64,000 nucleotides of DNA from Leptospira sp. GIMC2001 (GTDB lineage Bacteria; Spirochaetota; Leptospiria; Leptospirales; Leptospiraceae): positions 1-64,000 of the forward strand of contig NZ_CP115468.1 in the NCBI RefSeq assembly GCF_028462125.1. The letters are read 5' to 3'. Of the stretch, positions 56,438 through 64,000 are shown piece by piece (position 1 is the first letter of the stretch; every line of letters starts with the position of its first letter). The notes beneath the pieces were generated by a model. The model saw nothing but the letters and a program-made list of their open reading frames with translations, searched no databases and was not told the origin of the DNA. Both the position numbers and the translations under genes were made by a program.

Positions 56438-58258
56438 ATGAATAAATTTACTAGAAAAGATTTTTTAAAGAAAAGCATTTTAGTCGGTGGCGGTGCTATC
56501 GGGGCAAGTCTTGTCACTGGTGTCGGTTATTCTTTCTTTGCAAATAGCAAATATAAAATGGATTTCCCACACGTTGAAGCCAATCATGTTAAGTTGAAAC
56601 CTAACGGCAAAAAGGTTGTCATTATGGGCGGAGGCTTAGCTGGATTGCAAGCAGGTTGTGAATTAGTCGATCGAGGGTTCACTGTAGTCGTACTAGAGAA
56701 AACCGAATTTCCTGGTGGAAAGCTAAAAGCCTGGAAAGACAAGAATTTTGCAAAGAAATATTTCAAGGAAGAGCCATATACTCGAGAGCATGGTTTACAT
56801 GGTGTCTGGGGATTTTACAAAAACCTTAGAGAGTTTATGGGAAGACACAAATTTCCTCTCAATAAATTGAATGAGAATGATAGTTTTTATTATTTCGTAA
56901 GCAGTCAGAAAACCCAAAGTAAAATACCTGTGACAACTTGGCCTGTTCCATTTGATCGATTGCAGATGTTGAATTCGGGAATGTATATTCCTTCCGTTGA
57001 AGATGTCAATGTAGCTGCACCTAAGCAGATCAATGCTCTATTCGCTGCCGCTAAAATGTGGGGATTTGATTATTTGGATCCATCACAAAGAAATTATCTA
57101 GATAGCATTAGTTTCTACGATTGGGCAAAAAAAATCGGAGTCCATGATCAATATATCAAGCATTATTTTGAAGGATTGGCTGAAATGGGATTCTTTATGT
57201 CAACTAAGGAATGTTCTGCGCTAGCAATTGCCAATTTTATCAAATTAGGTTGTTTACCATCAGATTCACGAGTTGACTATTTTAGTTGGCCACCAGATGA
57301 GAGCTTTTTAAATCCAATGGTTGAATATATACGATCCAATGGTGGCGAAGTGCATTTTCATTCAGAAGTAACGGATGTTACATTGGATTCCGGAAGAATC
57401 AAAGAAATTACAGTAAATCAAAGACTACCTAAGTCTAGAGTAAAAAGATGCCGAGTATGTGGTAATATAATGGGCGATGGACACACGGGTCATTGTCCTT
57501 TCTGTGGTGCCCATGAAAGTATGGTTGAACTTCTTACTCCTGATAAAATGCCTATTCGTAGTTATACGGCGGATCACTTCATAACAGCTATGGATTTGCC
57601 AGGCGCGAAGAAATTTATAACTCTAAATAATCTGCACAATCAAGCATATTTTGATAAAGCTAAGAAATTGACAACGGCAACGATCCTTTGCGTAAATCTA
57701 CTCTATGAAGACACAAAAGCTTGGGAAGAAAGATTTCCGGAAGATGATTTCTGGAATGCGCATGACTTCTTTCCAACGGGCTTTAAAGTTTTAGGTTTTA
57801 CATCTAATTGGTCTACGAAACAGATTCCGTCACTCAAAGACAAGAGAGTTGATCTAATCGAAGTTCAAGTCGCAAAATGGCAACAATTTGTTGGCGTTCC
57901 TTTTGCAGAAATCGCAAAGAAGGTACATGAAGAGCTAAAGCTTGTAGTACCAAACCTTCCAGATTACACAGAATTCTATATCAATCGATGGGATACCTAT
58001 ACAGGTTGTAGACCAGGCGACGAAGTCAATCGACCTGAGATACAATCTCCAATCGATAATTTGTATTTCATCGGTGACTGGGTTTATGTACCTCATCATT
58101 GTGTTTTTATGGAAAAAACAAATGTCACAGCCAAAATGGTTACAAACTTACTGCTAGATAAAGAAGGTTTGACCGAAGGTAAAATCGAATTGCTTCGATC
58201 AGGAACCCCAGATTGGCCTGTAGATGTTCTTTCACTTTTCACTTCAGTAGAGGCTTAA
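56438..58258 (+). CDS. FAD-dependent oxidoreductase (phytoene-desaturase type) with CX2C ribbon insert
   Basis: 606-residue flavoprotein. The N-terminus TRKDFLKKS plus a hydrophobic stretch resembles a Tat signal with Lys in place of the second Arg. The FAD Rossmann motif is VVIMGGGLAGLQAG (60-73) and EKTEFPGGKLKAW follows, as in phytoene desaturases and amine oxidases. A C-terminal FAD-contact block is NLYFIGDWVYVPHHCVFME. An insert carries CRVC (338-341) and CPFC (353-356), a rubredoxin/zinc-ribbon-like pair that could hold iron or zinc. The substrate is unknown; isoprenoid or steroid-like lipids are suggested by the family and by the reductase gene that follows 2 nt after the stop. Confidence 0.8.
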   Translation: MNKFTRKDFLKKSILVGGGAIGASLVTGVGYSFFANSKYKMDFPHVEANHVKLKPNGKKVVIMGGGLAGLQAGCELVDRGFTVVVLEKTEFPGGKLKAWKDKNFAKKYFKEEPYTREHGLHGVWGFYKNLREFMGRHKFPLNKLNENDSFYYFVSSQKTQSKIPVTTWPVPFDRLQMLNSGMYIPSVEDVNVAAPKQINALFAAAKMWGFDYLDPSQRNYLDSISFYDWAKKIGVHDQYIKHYFEGLAEMGFFMSTKECSALAIANFIKLGCLPSDSRVDYFSWPPDESFLNPMVEYIRSNGGEVHFHSEVTDVTLDSGRIKEITVNQRLPKSRVKRCRVCGNIMGDGHTGHCPFCGAHESMVELLTPDKMPIRSYTADHFITAMDLPGAKKFITLNNLHNQAYFDKAKKLTTATILCVNLLYEDTKAWEERFPEDDFWNAHDFFPTGFKVLGFTSNWSTKQIPSLKDKRVDLIEVQVAKWQQFVGVPFAEIAKKVHEELKLVVPNLPDYTEFYINRWDTYTGCRPGDEVNRPEIQSPIDNLYFIGDWVYVPHHCVFMEKTNVTAKMVTNLLLDKEGLTEGKIELLRSGTPDWPVDVLSLFTSVEA

Positions 58259-58260
58259 AA

Positions 58261-59037
58261 ATGAATTGGATAAAGTTTCCTGAACTTACGAATTCGGTTA
58301 TCTATACCTTTTCATTTTACATCTTACTCGCTGTTATAGCTCATGTAACTGAAGCATCTGGAAAGTTCAATCTTCCTTACAGTAAATTTGCTGGAAATAA
58401 AGGAATCAATCCAAGAATAGGAATGTTGATTATTTATTTCTTACCTATCCTCATTTATCTTGTTAGCTGGATCAATGCTGGAAAGCCATCAACACTTTAT
58501 CATATTTTATGCCTCAGTGTTTTTATTATCCATTTTGGTAAACGTTGTTTGGAAGTATTGTTTCTTCATCGCTTTTCAGGCAAGATAGGAATTTGGGGAG
58601 TCATTGTGATCACAATTGCATATTCTAATATTGCCTTTGTTTTCGGAAATCTTCACAACTCAATTACCAAAATAGAATTAGCAGAAACTGCATCTGGATT
58701 CCTATTGCTTTTTGGATTCTTGATTTTTATATCTGGTACTGCTTTAAATTTCTATCATCATGTTTTACTCGCGCGATTGAGAAGTGATGAAGATGACAAA
58801 TCTTACAAAACTCCAACGGGCGGTTTATTCAAATTACTCATCTGCCCTCATTATTTCTTTGAACTTGTTGCATGGTTGGGGATTGCAATTGTATCGACCT
58901 ATATAGATAGCTATCTGATTTTTCTAATCATGGCTGGATATCTATCTGGAAGAAGCAACCAGACCAGGGAATGGTATATTAAGAAAATTGCAGGATTTCC
59001 AATGGAAAGAAAGAGAATTTTCCCTTATTTATATTAA
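58261..59037 (+). CDS. Steroid 5-alpha-reductase/polyprenol-reductase-type membrane enzyme
   Basis: 258-residue protein with about six transmembrane segments and the C-terminal signature of the steroid 5-alpha-reductase family: ALNFYHHVLLARLR, TPTGGLFKLLICPHYFFEL, VAWLGIAIV and the end GRSNQTREWYIKKIAGFPME followed by RKRIFPYLY. In eukaryotes such enzymes reduce the 4,5 double bond of steroids, the alpha double bond of polyprenols or enoyl-CoA, using NADPH. The substrate here is not known. The ATG 58261 with GAGG nearby is preferred over an earlier in-frame start inside the flavoprotein gene. Last gene of the operon starting at 54113. Confidence 0.8.
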   Translation: MNWIKFPELTNSVIYTFSFYILLAVIAHVTEASGKFNLPYSKFAGNKGINPRIGMLIIYFLPILIYLVSWINAGKPSTLYHILCLSVFIIHFGKRCLEVLFLHRFSGKIGIWGVIVITIAYSNIAFVFGNLHNSITKIELAETASGFLLLFGFLIFISGTALNFYHHVLLARLRSDEDDKSYKTPTGGLFKLLICPHYFFELVAWLGIAIVSTYIDSYLIFLIMAGYLSGRSNQTREWYIKKIAGFPMERKRIFPYLY

Positions 59038-59156
59038 TTCAAAATTGATTATTTGCCTATTCCTATGCCATGCGTTGGATTTTCCAAGAAATAATCAATT
59101 GCCATATTTCTTGTAATATCAGATTGTATACGTATATTCAATTTCGGAGTTAATAT

Positions 59157-59795
59157 ATGAAATACATAGTATTGCTGATTAGTTTTCTTTTCGTTTTACA
59201 AAATTGTTCCACTTCTGGTGGAAAATGTGTAGAGGGCGATTGTTCTTCAGGAACTGGTTCCCAACAAATGGAAGATGGTTCTCTCTATATCGGGACATTT
59301 GAAGGTGGCAAAAAATCAGGAAACGGAACTCTTACATATCCAAACGGTGACAAGTACGTTGGGAACTTTAAGAATGATGTTCAAGAAGGAACAGGAACCT
59401 ACACCTATCCAGATGGCGATATTTTTATCGGTGACTACAAGAATGGTAAGAGAAATGGAAAAGGAACCTACAAACATGCGAATGGTGATGTCTACGTTGG
59501 CGAATATGTAGATGGTTTTCGCAATGGAAACGGAACATACACTTATAGCAATGGTGATAAATATGTTGGTAATTACTCGCGTGGAGTTAGATCAGGAACT
59601 GGAACCTATGTCTATTCTACAGGTGAAAAATTTGAAGGTGAATGGGCGAATAACAAACGTAATGGTGCCGGGAAATATTTTAGTAAGCGAGGAAGTGTAG
59701 TCCTTGAAGGCAATTGGTCGAATGATGAATACCAAGAGCCTTCTTCTGAAGAAAAGGAAGCAGATTCAACAGATACGGAAAATACAGAAGAATAA
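59157..59795 (+). CDS. MORN-repeat lipoprotein
   Basis: 212-residue lipoprotein (signal MKYIVLLISFLFVLQNC, Cys17). After a short Cys- and Ser-rich spacer come about seven MORN repeats of 23 residues, each with the core Y-x-G-x-(F/Y)-x-x-G-x-x-x-G-x-G-x-(Y/L)-x-(Y/H)-x-x-G (for example YIGTFEGGKKSGNGTLTYP and YVGNFKNDVQEGTGTYTYP). The end is acidic (SSEEKEADSTDTENTEE). MORN repeats mediate lipid or protein contacts. The location at the cell envelope follows from the lipobox; the partner is unknown. It is followed by two hairpin terminators. Confidence 0.85.
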   Translation: MKYIVLLISFLFVLQNCSTSGGKCVEGDCSSGTGSQQMEDGSLYIGTFEGGKKSGNGTLTYPNGDKYVGNFKNDVQEGTGTYTYPDGDIFIGDYKNGKRNGKGTYKHANGDVYVGEYVDGFRNGNGTYTYSNGDKYVGNYSRGVRSGTGTYVYSTGEKFEGEWANNKRNGAGKYFSKRGSVVLEGNWSNDEYQEPSSEEKEADSTDTENTEE

Positions 59796-59824
59796 TAGTT
59801 ATTTACTGATATTAATTAAGTAGT

Positions 59825-59853
59825 CGGAGTTAGCTTTTAACTCCGTTTATTTT
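59825..59853 (+). terminator. First hairpin after the MORN gene
   Basis: CGGAGTTA (59825-59832) pairs with TAACTCCG (59838-59845) around GCTTT and is followed by TTTATTTT. It could work in both directions but the T tract favours the plus strand. Confidence 0.75.
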
Positions 59854-59857
59854 TCAG

Positions 59858-59893
59858 AATGCTCTCTTAATAGTATTAGGAGAGCATTTTTTG
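59858..59893 (+). terminator. Second hairpin terminator before the rmd-like gene
   Basis: AATGCTCTC-T-TAAT (59858-59871) pairs with ATTA-G-GAGAGCATT (59875-59888) around AGT, with one T/G opposition, then TTTTTG. A strong intrinsic terminator on the plus strand, in tandem with the preceding hairpin. Confidence 0.85.
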
Positions 59894-59904
59894 TATGTTT
59901 ATTT

Positions 59905-60846
59905 TTATTCATCAAAATTTAAGCTTTTGTAAATATCTCTCAGTGACTCGTTCAAAGAGATATTTTGTACCCAACCTAATTTTTTTAACTTAGTGTTATC
60001 ACCTACGAAGCGCGGTGTCTCAACTGGTCTCAATCTCTCTGGATCAACTTCAAGTTTCATTTCAACACCTGAGAGATCGATTAAGTCTAGTAGAATTTTC
60101 TCAATAGAAACCTCAGTACCCGAACAAATGTTGTAGATTTCTCCAGAAACTCCTTTTTCAGCTATAATTCTATAAGCTCGAACAACATCTCGTACATCAA
60201 GAAAATCTCTGGTAGAACTTAAATCCCCAGTATAAATTTTGTGATCTCCATTCTGTTTAGCTTTTGCTATTTGTTTACAAAAATTTGGAACAACAAATTC
60301 GCTACGTTGGCCAATACCAATATGATTGAAAGGCCTAGCAATCATGATTCTTAAATTTGCTCCATAGAAAGAATATTGGGAACAATAGACTTCGGCAGCA
60401 AGTTTGCTTGCAGAATATGGATTCGCAGGTTTTGGAAGAGTAGACTCATTGAAAGGTAAAAAACGAGGATCTTGTTTTCCATAAACATCCGCAGATGAGA
60501 TATATACCAAACTAGATTCTTTATTGGATTTCAATAGTGACTCAAGTAAATTTAAAGTTCCTTTCACATTTACATCCAGTGTGCCCCAAGGATCAAGAAT
60601 TGCCTTTGGCACAAAAGGTTGAGCAGCCAGATGAAATACAATATCTGGTTTGATTTTCTGGATTAAAGCAGAAACTGTTGCTGTGTCTCGGATATCCAAT
60701 TCATGGCAAATAGAGTCTTTGGATGCAAATCTTTCACCAGATCGAATGATCCCGTGAATTTCAGCGGATGGATCCGTATTAGTGATTTCAGCATGGAGGT
60801 ATTTTCCAACAAAACCAGCCAAGCCAGTGATTAAGTATTTTTTCAC
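59905..60846 (-). CDS. NAD-dependent epimerase/dehydratase, probable GDP-4-keto-6-deoxymannose reductase
   Basis: 313-residue extended SDR acting on sugar nucleotides. It has TGLAGFVGKYL (8-18), VFHLAAQPFVPKA, YISSADVYG, PYSASKLAAEVYCSQY with the Tyr and Lys of the active site, and the ARPFNHIGIGQRSEFVVP block, which together with STRDFLDVRDVVRAY and LRPVETPRFVGD is typical of RMD enzymes that make GDP-D-rhamnose. The usual PGQ is IGQ here. It stands opposite to the glycosyltransferase run starting at 60925 and probably provides a deoxysugar for the surface glycan. The exact product is inferred from the family. Confidence 0.82.
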   Translation of the reverse strand: MKKYLITGLAGFVGKYLHAEITNTDPSAEIHGIIRSGERFASKDSICHELDIRDTATVSALIQKIKPDIVFHLAAQPFVPKAILDPWGTLDVNVKGTLNLLESLLKSNKESSLVYISSADVYGKQDPRFLPFNESTLPKPANPYSASKLAAEVYCSQYSFYGANLRIMIARPFNHIGIGQRSEFVVPNFCKQIAKAKQNGDHKIYTGDLSSTRDFLDVRDVVRAYRIIAEKGVSGEIYNICSGTEVSIEKILLDLIDLSGVEMKLEVDPERLRPVETPRFVGDNTKLKKLGWVQNISLNESLRDIYKSLNFDE

Positions 60847-60924
60847 ATTCGTATCCTAAGTTTTACTTGCTATTTTTGTCAAATATGGAATCTTCTTAAG
60901 AAAAGTAAAGCAGCGCGAGCCTCA

Positions 60925-61938
60925 GTGTCATCAATCGAACGATCTTCCAGAGAAACATTTTTTCACATATACGACCCTAAGATAAATGTAGAAGAAATCA
61001 TGGATAAGATTGAATCCAGATTACAAGAAAGGAATATCTCAAAAGAAGATGTGGAAAGAGTTTCCAAACTCAAATTTTCCCCTTTTACAACCCATTCTTC
61101 CCGAAAATTTGATCCTAGCCTTGCTGCCAATCTTTTCGAAAAGGGAATATCTACTCCAAAATTTTCTAATCCAAAGCTTTGGTTTTTGGTTGGACCCTTA
61201 CGCTGGATGTTGGAAAAGTTCGTAAATTTCTATGCGTTGGTTGATAAAAAATTATCAGAAAATAGAGTTAGATCATTTTTACAAGTTTTACATGAAATTG
61301 TAGTTATACGAAAGCAACAAGACTTACTCGCAATGAAGATGGAAGAGTTCTATCAAGAGTATGCCGAGAATAAGTACCAAGCTGCAAAAGGAATGACACA
61401 ACGAACATTATATTCTCCACTTTTTACAAGAGTGGATTTTGATTCAGGTGTGCCTCCAGAATCAGAAGAACTTTTAGGAATCATTCAAGAAAATCAGCCA
61501 GTCTTGATTTATTATCCTTCAAGTTTAGCATTTTTAGAATATTGCAATTCACAAAATTTAAAATATAGAGTAATTACCCCGTTCGAAGAAGATGTAACTC
61601 TAATTAGACGAAGCGTTACTGAATTTGTTACAACCAACACCAAAGTTCCGCCGAATACTTCGGTTCTATTCCATGCCAATGCCTGTTTATTTCCTTCTGG
61701 TTTTTGGGAAGGGTTATTGAGAGAGTGGAAATCTTTGGAGTCAGATACGCGATTTCTAATTCGATTTAGAGATCGCAGCACAATCAGTCTAAGTCCTTTT
61801 CAAGATAATTTGCCTATGAGGATTGATATTTTACAATTATCAGAATATTTGAAATCGATTGGATTCAAAAATATTCATATTCATGATACGAATCAATGGG
61901 GTTGGACTTTAGTTAGCTTCATTAATTCTCTCCAATGA
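60925..61938 (+). CDS. Hypothetical protein of a glycan-synthesis cluster
   Basis: 337-residue protein not recognised with confidence. The N-terminal DPKINVEEIMDKIESRLQER and the segment KLWFLVGPLRWMLEKFVNFY, followed by long helices with a coiled-coil look, resemble the regions that accompany methyltransferases and glycosyltransferases in polysaccharide clusters. The second half has strands such as PVLIYYPSSLAFLEYC and TSVLFHANACLFPSG, ending HIHDTNQWGWTLVSFINS; no SAM motif is clear. The start is GTG 60925; an ATG at 61000-61002 is an alternative. The stop overlaps the next gene (ATGA), implying joint translation with the glycosyltransferase. Confidence 0.6.
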   Translation: MSSIERSSRETFFHIYDPKINVEEIMDKIESRLQERNISKEDVERVSKLKFSPFTTHSSRKFDPSLAANLFEKGISTPKFSNPKLWFLVGPLRWMLEKFVNFYALVDKKLSENRVRSFLQVLHEIVVIRKQQDLLAMKMEEFYQEYAENKYQAAKGMTQRTLYSPLFTRVDFDSGVPPESEELLGIIQENQPVLIYYPSSLAFLEYCNSQNLKYRVITPFEEDVTLIRRSVTEFVTTNTKVPPNTSVLFHANACLFPSGFWEGLLREWKSLESDTRFLIRFRDRSTISLSPFQDNLPMRIDILQLSEYLKSIGFKNIHIHDTNQWGWTLVSFINSLQ

Positions 61939-62996
61939 AAGTTTATCAACATGTCGATGAATTTCATCCATATGATGGAATAGGCAATGACTGCAGGGGT
62001 ATTGCAAAAATTTTCAATCAAATTGGAATAGAAAATTACATAGTTACACAAAGAAATTTTGAAACAGATTCTACAAATGTTTTAGATTATCAAGACTCTT
62101 TTAAAACATATAACAATGACATTCATATTCTTCATTATGGTGGTTCTGGCTATCCGATAGAAGCATTTACGGAACGGAGAGGAAATCATTTTTTAAGATT
62201 TCATAATATAACACCTCCAGAATACTTTCGCGGATTTAACGCAGGAGTTTATGCATCTATGGAGAAATTTTATATAAAATCAATTTTGGAATTGAATAGT
62301 CTCGAAAGAATAGTAAAATTATCAATTTCAGATTCTGCTTATAATGGAATTACGCTTTCTCAATTCTCCAAAATTAAATCTACAACCATCCCGATATTTC
62401 GTGATTATAAACTTTATGAAAGAGTTCAAAGCGAGACGGAGGATTTGATTTTTATAGGAAGATTGGTTCCGAATAAAAAAATTGAGGATGTTCTATTCTT
62501 GTTCAAAATTTGGAATACTATTTATCCAAATTCAAAATTAAATTTAATAGGTAGTCCTGTTCCTGGATTGGAAGAGTATAGTTTATATTTGAAGGATTGC
62601 ATCGAAAAATTAAAACTCGATGAGAATATTATATTTTACTCAAAAATATCCGATGAAGTAAAAGCAGAAATTATTCAAAAGTCATCAGCATTTGTTTCTA
62701 TGAGTGATCATGAGGGATTTTGTATTCCAATAATCGAAGCTATGGAACAGAAAATCCCTGTATTCTCTTACTCTTCTGCCGCGGTGCCTGAGACGATGAG
62801 ATATGGCGGTGTATTGTTCGGAAGAAAGGATTTCACAAGAATTGCTGAGTTGATGAATATTATTCTAAAGGATAAAGAAAAATTTACTTCCATAATCAAT
62901 TCACAGAATAGAGCGTTGCAGTATTATATTGATTATCCATTTAATGAATCATTGTTGAATGCTTTGAATATAAATCATAGAGTTAAAGTTGCTTAA
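61935..62996 (+). CDS. Glycosyltransferase family 4 protein
   Basis: 353-residue GT-B fold transferase. The nucleotide-sugar-binding half shows DLIFIGRLVPNKKIEDVLFL, SKLNLIGSPVPG, IIFYSKISDEVKAEI and the motif SMSDHEGFCIPIIEAMEQ, in which two Glu residues are separated by seven residues as in retaining GT4 enzymes, followed by AAVPETMRYGG. The N-terminal half (VDEFHPYDGIGNDC, IHILHYGGSGYP) fits the acceptor domain. It overlaps the preceding gene by four bases and the next glycosyltransferase starts 6 nt later. It probably adds a sugar during surface polysaccharide (O-antigen-type) assembly. Confidence 0.87.
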   Translation: MKVYQHVDEFHPYDGIGNDCRGIAKIFNQIGIENYIVTQRNFETDSTNVLDYQDSFKTYNNDIHILHYGGSGYPIEAFTERRGNHFLRFHNITPPEYFRGFNAGVYASMEKFYIKSILELNSLERIVKLSISDSAYNGITLSQFSKIKSTTIPIFRDYKLYERVQSETEDLIFIGRLVPNKKIEDVLFLFKIWNTIYPNSKLNLIGSPVPGLEEYSLYLKDCIEKLKLDENIIFYSKISDEVKAEIIQKSSAFVSMSDHEGFCIPIIEAMEQKIPVFSYSSAAVPETMRYGGVLFGRKDFTRIAELMNIILKDKEKFTSIINSQNRALQYYIDYPFNESLLNALNINHRVKVA

Positions 62997-63002
62997 CATC
63001 AA

Positions 63003-64000
63003 ATGAAAAAACCAAGACTCTGTCAGTTCTCAACCGGTTTTCATCCAGGAGACGCAATTTCTCAAGAAATGTTATTGTTTGATCGAGAATTTCGTAATAA
63101 TGGTTGGGAATCTTTGATTTTCTCAGAGCATATTGCTCCGTCTGTTAAAAAAAAAGCAAATCGGTTTATAAATTATAAACCTGATGTAAATGATGTTTTG
63201 ATCTATCACCATTCCATTCATTCCGATGTACTAGAGTTTGTATTAGAATTAAAATCACCAAAAATATTAGTATATCATAATGTAACTCCAGCGCATTTTT
63301 TTGAACCATATGATTTACAATTTAGTTATTCTCTAAAGAAAGGAAAAGAAGAATTACTCGAAATCCGAAAAGAATTCGTTAAAGCATATGCGGATTCAGA
63401 GTTTAATTGCTCGGAACTTATGGCGATGGGCTATGAGAATGTTCAAATGCTACCTATATCTTATGATTTTAATTCACTGAATAAAGATTTTGTTGTTAGG
63501 AATAAGTATGAACATTTGAAAATACTTTTTGTTGGAAGAATTACTCCTAATAAAAAGCAAGATGATCTAATTAGATTTGCTGAAGTATTTCGATCTTATT
63601 TTAGAAAAGATTTCCAGATTGAAATCGTAGGCTATTCGTCGCCTGCAAGTAAATATTATATGGATGAGTTAGAAAGGATGGTTAGATTTTGGAACTTGGA
63701 AGATAATATTCACTTTTCGGGATATGTTACGCATCCAGAATTGATAGGATACTATAAAGAAGCTGATGTTTTTCTATCTATGAGTGAGCATGAGGGTTTC
63801 TGCGTTCCATTGTTAGAGGCTATGCATTTCGATATACCAATTCTTGCTTATGCAGCAGGGGCTGTTCCTGATACTTTAAATGGATCTGGAATTTTATTTT
63901 CTAAAAAGGATTATGCTGGAGTTGGTGAAATGATTGAAGAGATAACAACGAATAAAAAGTTTAGAGACAGTATACTTCAAGGCCAACGAAACCGAATCGA
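63003..64000 (+). CDS. Glycosyltransferase family 4 protein (cut by window end)
   Basis: Open frame from ATG 63003 with no stop before the window ends (332 codons visible). It reads MKKPRLCQFSTGFHPGD, then a GT-B C-terminal domain with ILFVGRITPNKKQDDL, FQIEIVGYSSPASKYY, IHFSGYVTHPELIGYY and SMSEHEGFCVPLLEAM (Glu-x7-Glu), followed by AAGAVPDTLNGSG. It is similar in layout to the preceding gene, so the two may be paralogues acting in succession. The CLFPSG-type neighbour and both transferases form one transcription unit by spacing (4-bp overlap, then 6 nt). Confidence 0.85.
   Translation, partial: MKKPRLCQFSTGFHPGDAISQEMLLFDREFRNNGWESLIFSEHIAPSVKKKANRFINYKPDVNDVLIYHHSIHSDVLEFVLELKSPKILVYHNVTPAHFFEPYDLQFSYSLKKGKEELLEIRKEFVKAYADSEFNCSELMAMGYENVQMLPISYDFNSLNKDFVVRNKYEHLKILFVGRITPNKKQDDLIRFAEVFRSYFRKDFQIEIVGYSSPASKYYMDELERMVRFWNLEDNIHFSGYVTHPELIGYYKEADVFLSMSEHEGFCVPLLEAMHFDIPILAYAAGAVPDTLNGSGILFSKKDYAGVGEMIEEITTNKKFRDSILQGQRNRI

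Noticed and set aside
59275..59700. Second open frames within the MORN gene
   Set aside because: They are a by-product of the 69-bp repeat unit, which keeps alternative frames free of stops; no independent start signals are present.
59275..59700. Tandem DNA repeat or CRISPR-like array
   Set aside because: The periodicity is the MORN protein repeat; DNA copies diverge and there are no spacers.

Overview
The window is an AT-rich stretch of a spirochaete chromosome, most likely Leptospira or a very close relative. It opens at codon 1 of dnaA and runs dnaA-dnaN-recF-(DciA-like)-gyrB-gyrA-dus. Next comes a lipoprotein that looks like LipL21. As I recall, this is also the order at the start of Leptospira chromosome I. 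Other signs agree: at least ten predicted lipoproteins with loose spirochaetal lipoboxes, a plant-type ferredoxin-NADP reductase of the Leptospira kind, and frequent TTG/GTG starts. A sodB gene and a GH42 glycosidase point to a saprophyte-like lineage, but that is inference.

Layout. 1-9.8 kb: replication block, with a candidate oriC between dnaA and dnaN. 9.8-14.8 kb: LipL21-like lipoprotein, an exported VWA-like protein translationally coupled to a degenerate sigma54-activator-like regulator, HolA-like clamp-loader subunit and Maf. 14.8-24.9 kb: small exported proteins, an SDR oxidoreductase, a YrdC/Sua5-type protein, an ArsC/Spx-type protein, an NlpC/P60 peptidase, a CapA-type protein overlapping head-to-head with an alkaline-phosphatase-type lipoprotein, and a class III nucleotide cyclase. 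25.1-28.7 kb: lipoprotein, HmuY-like lipoprotein and TonB-dependent receptor (probable heme uptake), then a 52-residue exported micro-protein. 28.9-34.3 kb: an Lgt-like protein and the hslO-tsaE-tsaB-rnr operon. 34.3-41.3 kb: a GH42 glycosidase cluster, sodB and a dicarboxylate-type symporter. 41.4-53.6 kb: EAL phosphodiesterase, SNF2 helicase, SH3b lipoprotein, QueE, a VWA-STAS fusion, a PC4-like protein, FNR and a fatty-acid desaturase. 53.7-59.8 kb: TRL-type lipoprotein, a four-gene membrane/redox operon and a MORN-repeat lipoprotein. 59.9-64 kb: sugar-nucleotide and glycosyltransferase genes, the last cut by the window end.

I see no tRNA, rRNA, CRISPR array, insertion sequence or prophage. 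No stretch over 300 bp lacks a gene: the one long gap in the larger ORFs (28534-28912) holds the micro-protein.

The strongest candidate for something undescribed is the operon at 54113-59037. It couples a flavin oxidoreductase of the phytoene-desaturase type, carrying an inserted CX2C...CX2C ribbon, to a steroid-5-alpha-reductase/polyprenol-reductase-type membrane enzyme, a lipoprotein with a possible hydrolase motif and a DUF4105-like membrane protein. Other notable items are the two-repeat Cys micro-protein, the VWA-STAS fusion, the degenerate sigma54 activator, an Lgt homologue lacking the conserved His, and the HmuY-type heme locus.
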